A DNA stretch of 6,153 bases from JADGRF01 sp036382515 (GTDB lineage: Bacteria > Myxococcota_A > Polyangia > Polyangiales > JAFGIB01): contig DASVHQ010000271.1 of the NCBI GenBank assembly GCA_036382515.1, forward strand, positions 1 to 6,153. The letters are read 5' to 3'. Both the position numbers and the translations under genes were made by a program. How positions within the stretch are numbered: the first letter of the stretch is position 1; every line of letters starts with the position of its first letter. Of the stretch, positions 5,448-6,153 are shown one piece after another. A model generated the notes under the pieces. It did not search any database and was not told the DNA's origin. It saw only the letters and a program-made list of their open reading frames with translations.

Positions 5448-6153
5448 ATGAAGCTCTTGTGCTGCGCAGCGTTCGTGGGTGTGGTGGCGCTCGGTTGCAA
5501 CAGCAAGCCGTCGTTCGAGCTGCCTGGCACGCACGAAAACGGCGTGTCCGGTGCGGGCAGCGCAGTGGACGCCGGCATGGCTTTGGTTGCCGAGTGCGAT
5601 CAGGCGCCGGACGGCACGCCCTGCGGCAAGCCCGGTCAACCCACGCACTGCGTCTACAACGTGTGCGTGCGCAACGCCTGCGGCGATGGCGTGGTCGCCG
5701 AGGCCGAGCAGTGCGACGACGGCAATCAGCGCGACCACGACGGCTGCGACTCGCACTGCCGCAAGGAGCCCGCGCCGCGCTGCGGTGATGGCGTGGTGGA
5801 CCGCGGCGAGGCCTGCGACGACGGCAACACCGACAACACCGATGGCTGCACGAATGCTTGCCAGTACGCCCGCTGTGGCGACAGCCTCGTCGAGACTGGC
5901 GTGGAAGAGTGTGACGACGGCAATCAGATCAACAGCGACGGCTGCCTCTCGAACTGCAAGCGCGCGCGCTGCGGCGACGGCTACGTGGGGCCCGGCGAGC
6001 AGTGCGACGACGGAAACTCCAACAACACGGACGCTTGCACCAACGCCTGCACCCTGCCGGGCGGCAAGTGTGGAAACGGCAGCGTGGACCCCGGCGAGCA
6101 GTGCGACGACGCAAACACCGTCAACACCGACAGCTGCACCAACGCCTGCAAGA
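5448..6153 (+). CDS. Partial cysteine-rich lipoprotein with DUF4215/Myxococcus disulfide repeats
   Basis: The reading frame is open for 235 codons and continues past the right edge. The signal is short: MKLLCCAAFVGVVALGC, with Cys17 as the likely lipid site (LGC; Ala at -3 is a loose lipobox) and Asn at +2. Residues 18-49 are a low-complexity Gly/Ser/Ala linker. A Cys-rich lead-in (DGTPCG, then C68, C73) is followed by five repeats of about 27 residues: C78-C104, C112-C138, C143-C170, C175-C201 and C208-C234. Each follows CGDGxVxxGEQCDDGNxxxxDGCxxxC with four cysteines, the pattern of DUF4215 and the Myxococcus cysteine-rich repeat. Acidic DDGN-x4-DGC loops may bind metal, but this is not shown. 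Repeat five has variants (CGNG, DDAN, DSC). Such proteins in myxobacteria are cell-surface or secreted and mostly uncharacterised; whatever domain follows the array is outside the window. Confidence 0.92.
   Translation, partial: MKLLCCAAFVGVVALGCNSKPSFELPGTHENGVSGAGSAVDAGMALVAECDQAPDGTPCGKPGQPTHCVYNVCVRNACGDGVVAEAEQCDDGNQRDHDGCDSHCRKEPAPRCGDGVVDRGEACDDGNTDNTDGCTNACQYARCGDSLVETGVEECDDGNQINSDGCLSNCKRARCGDGYVGPGEQCDDGNSNNTDACTNACTLPGGKCGNGSVDPGEQCDDANTVNTDSCTNACK
5679..6149 (+). repeat. Tandem array of about 90-bp units encoding disulfide repeats
   Basis: Five units with the coding pattern for CGDG...CDDGN...DGC...C start at codons for C78, C112, C143, C175 and C208. The spacing is uneven (34, 31, 32 and 33 codons) because the linkers differ in length, and the DNA is less uniform than in the EGF array. 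The array probably continues beyond the window. Confidence 0.85.

Overview
The window is GC-rich throughout and reads like a large-genome member of the Myxococcota (a Polyangium/Sorangium/Sandaracinus-type delta-proteobacterium). This placement is inferred from gene content: a secreted lipoprotein with eukaryote-like EGF repeats, a lipoprotein with the CGDG...EQCDDGN...DGC...C repeat typical of myxobacteria, and lipoprotein signals on both. No rRNA, tRNA, CRISPR array, transposase or insertion sequence is visible.

Layout, left to right. Positions 1-233 (minus strand) hold the 5' end of a gene that leaves the window; its first transmembrane segment and the following loop resemble the start of a membrane glycosyltransferase of the dolichyl-phosphate-mannose (GT39/GT-C) type. 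A gap of about 200 bp, which must contain divergent promoters, separates it from a 911-residue lipoprotein at 436-3171 (+). That protein has an Ig-like region, a row of seven EGF-like modules (six of calcium-binding type) and a C-terminal seven-repeat beta-propeller of the TolB/PD40 type. A 233-bp gap with one strong hairpin follows. Next is a tight two-gene unit: a secreted YceI-like lipocalin-fold protein (3405-3989) and, 37 bp later, a protein that carries one CxxCH heme-c motif just behind its signal peptide and continues as a predicted outer-membrane beta-barrel (4027-5316). The last gene (5448 to beyond 6153) is a cysteine-rich lipoprotein with at least five DUF4215/Myxococcus-type disulfide repeats; it is cut off by the window edge.

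All four plus-strand genes encode exported proteins and each has a recognisable Shine-Dalgarno sequence 6-7 bases before the chosen ATG. The region therefore looks like a cell-envelope or surface cluster. The YceI/heme-barrel pair is the only clear operon and may serve redox or small-lipid handling at the outer membrane. The two flanking lipoproteins look like separate surface proteins rich in disulfides and probable calcium sites. The most interesting items are the mosaic EGF-propeller lipoprotein with its almost clock-like 123-bp repeats, and the heme-c/beta-barrel fusion next to YceI.
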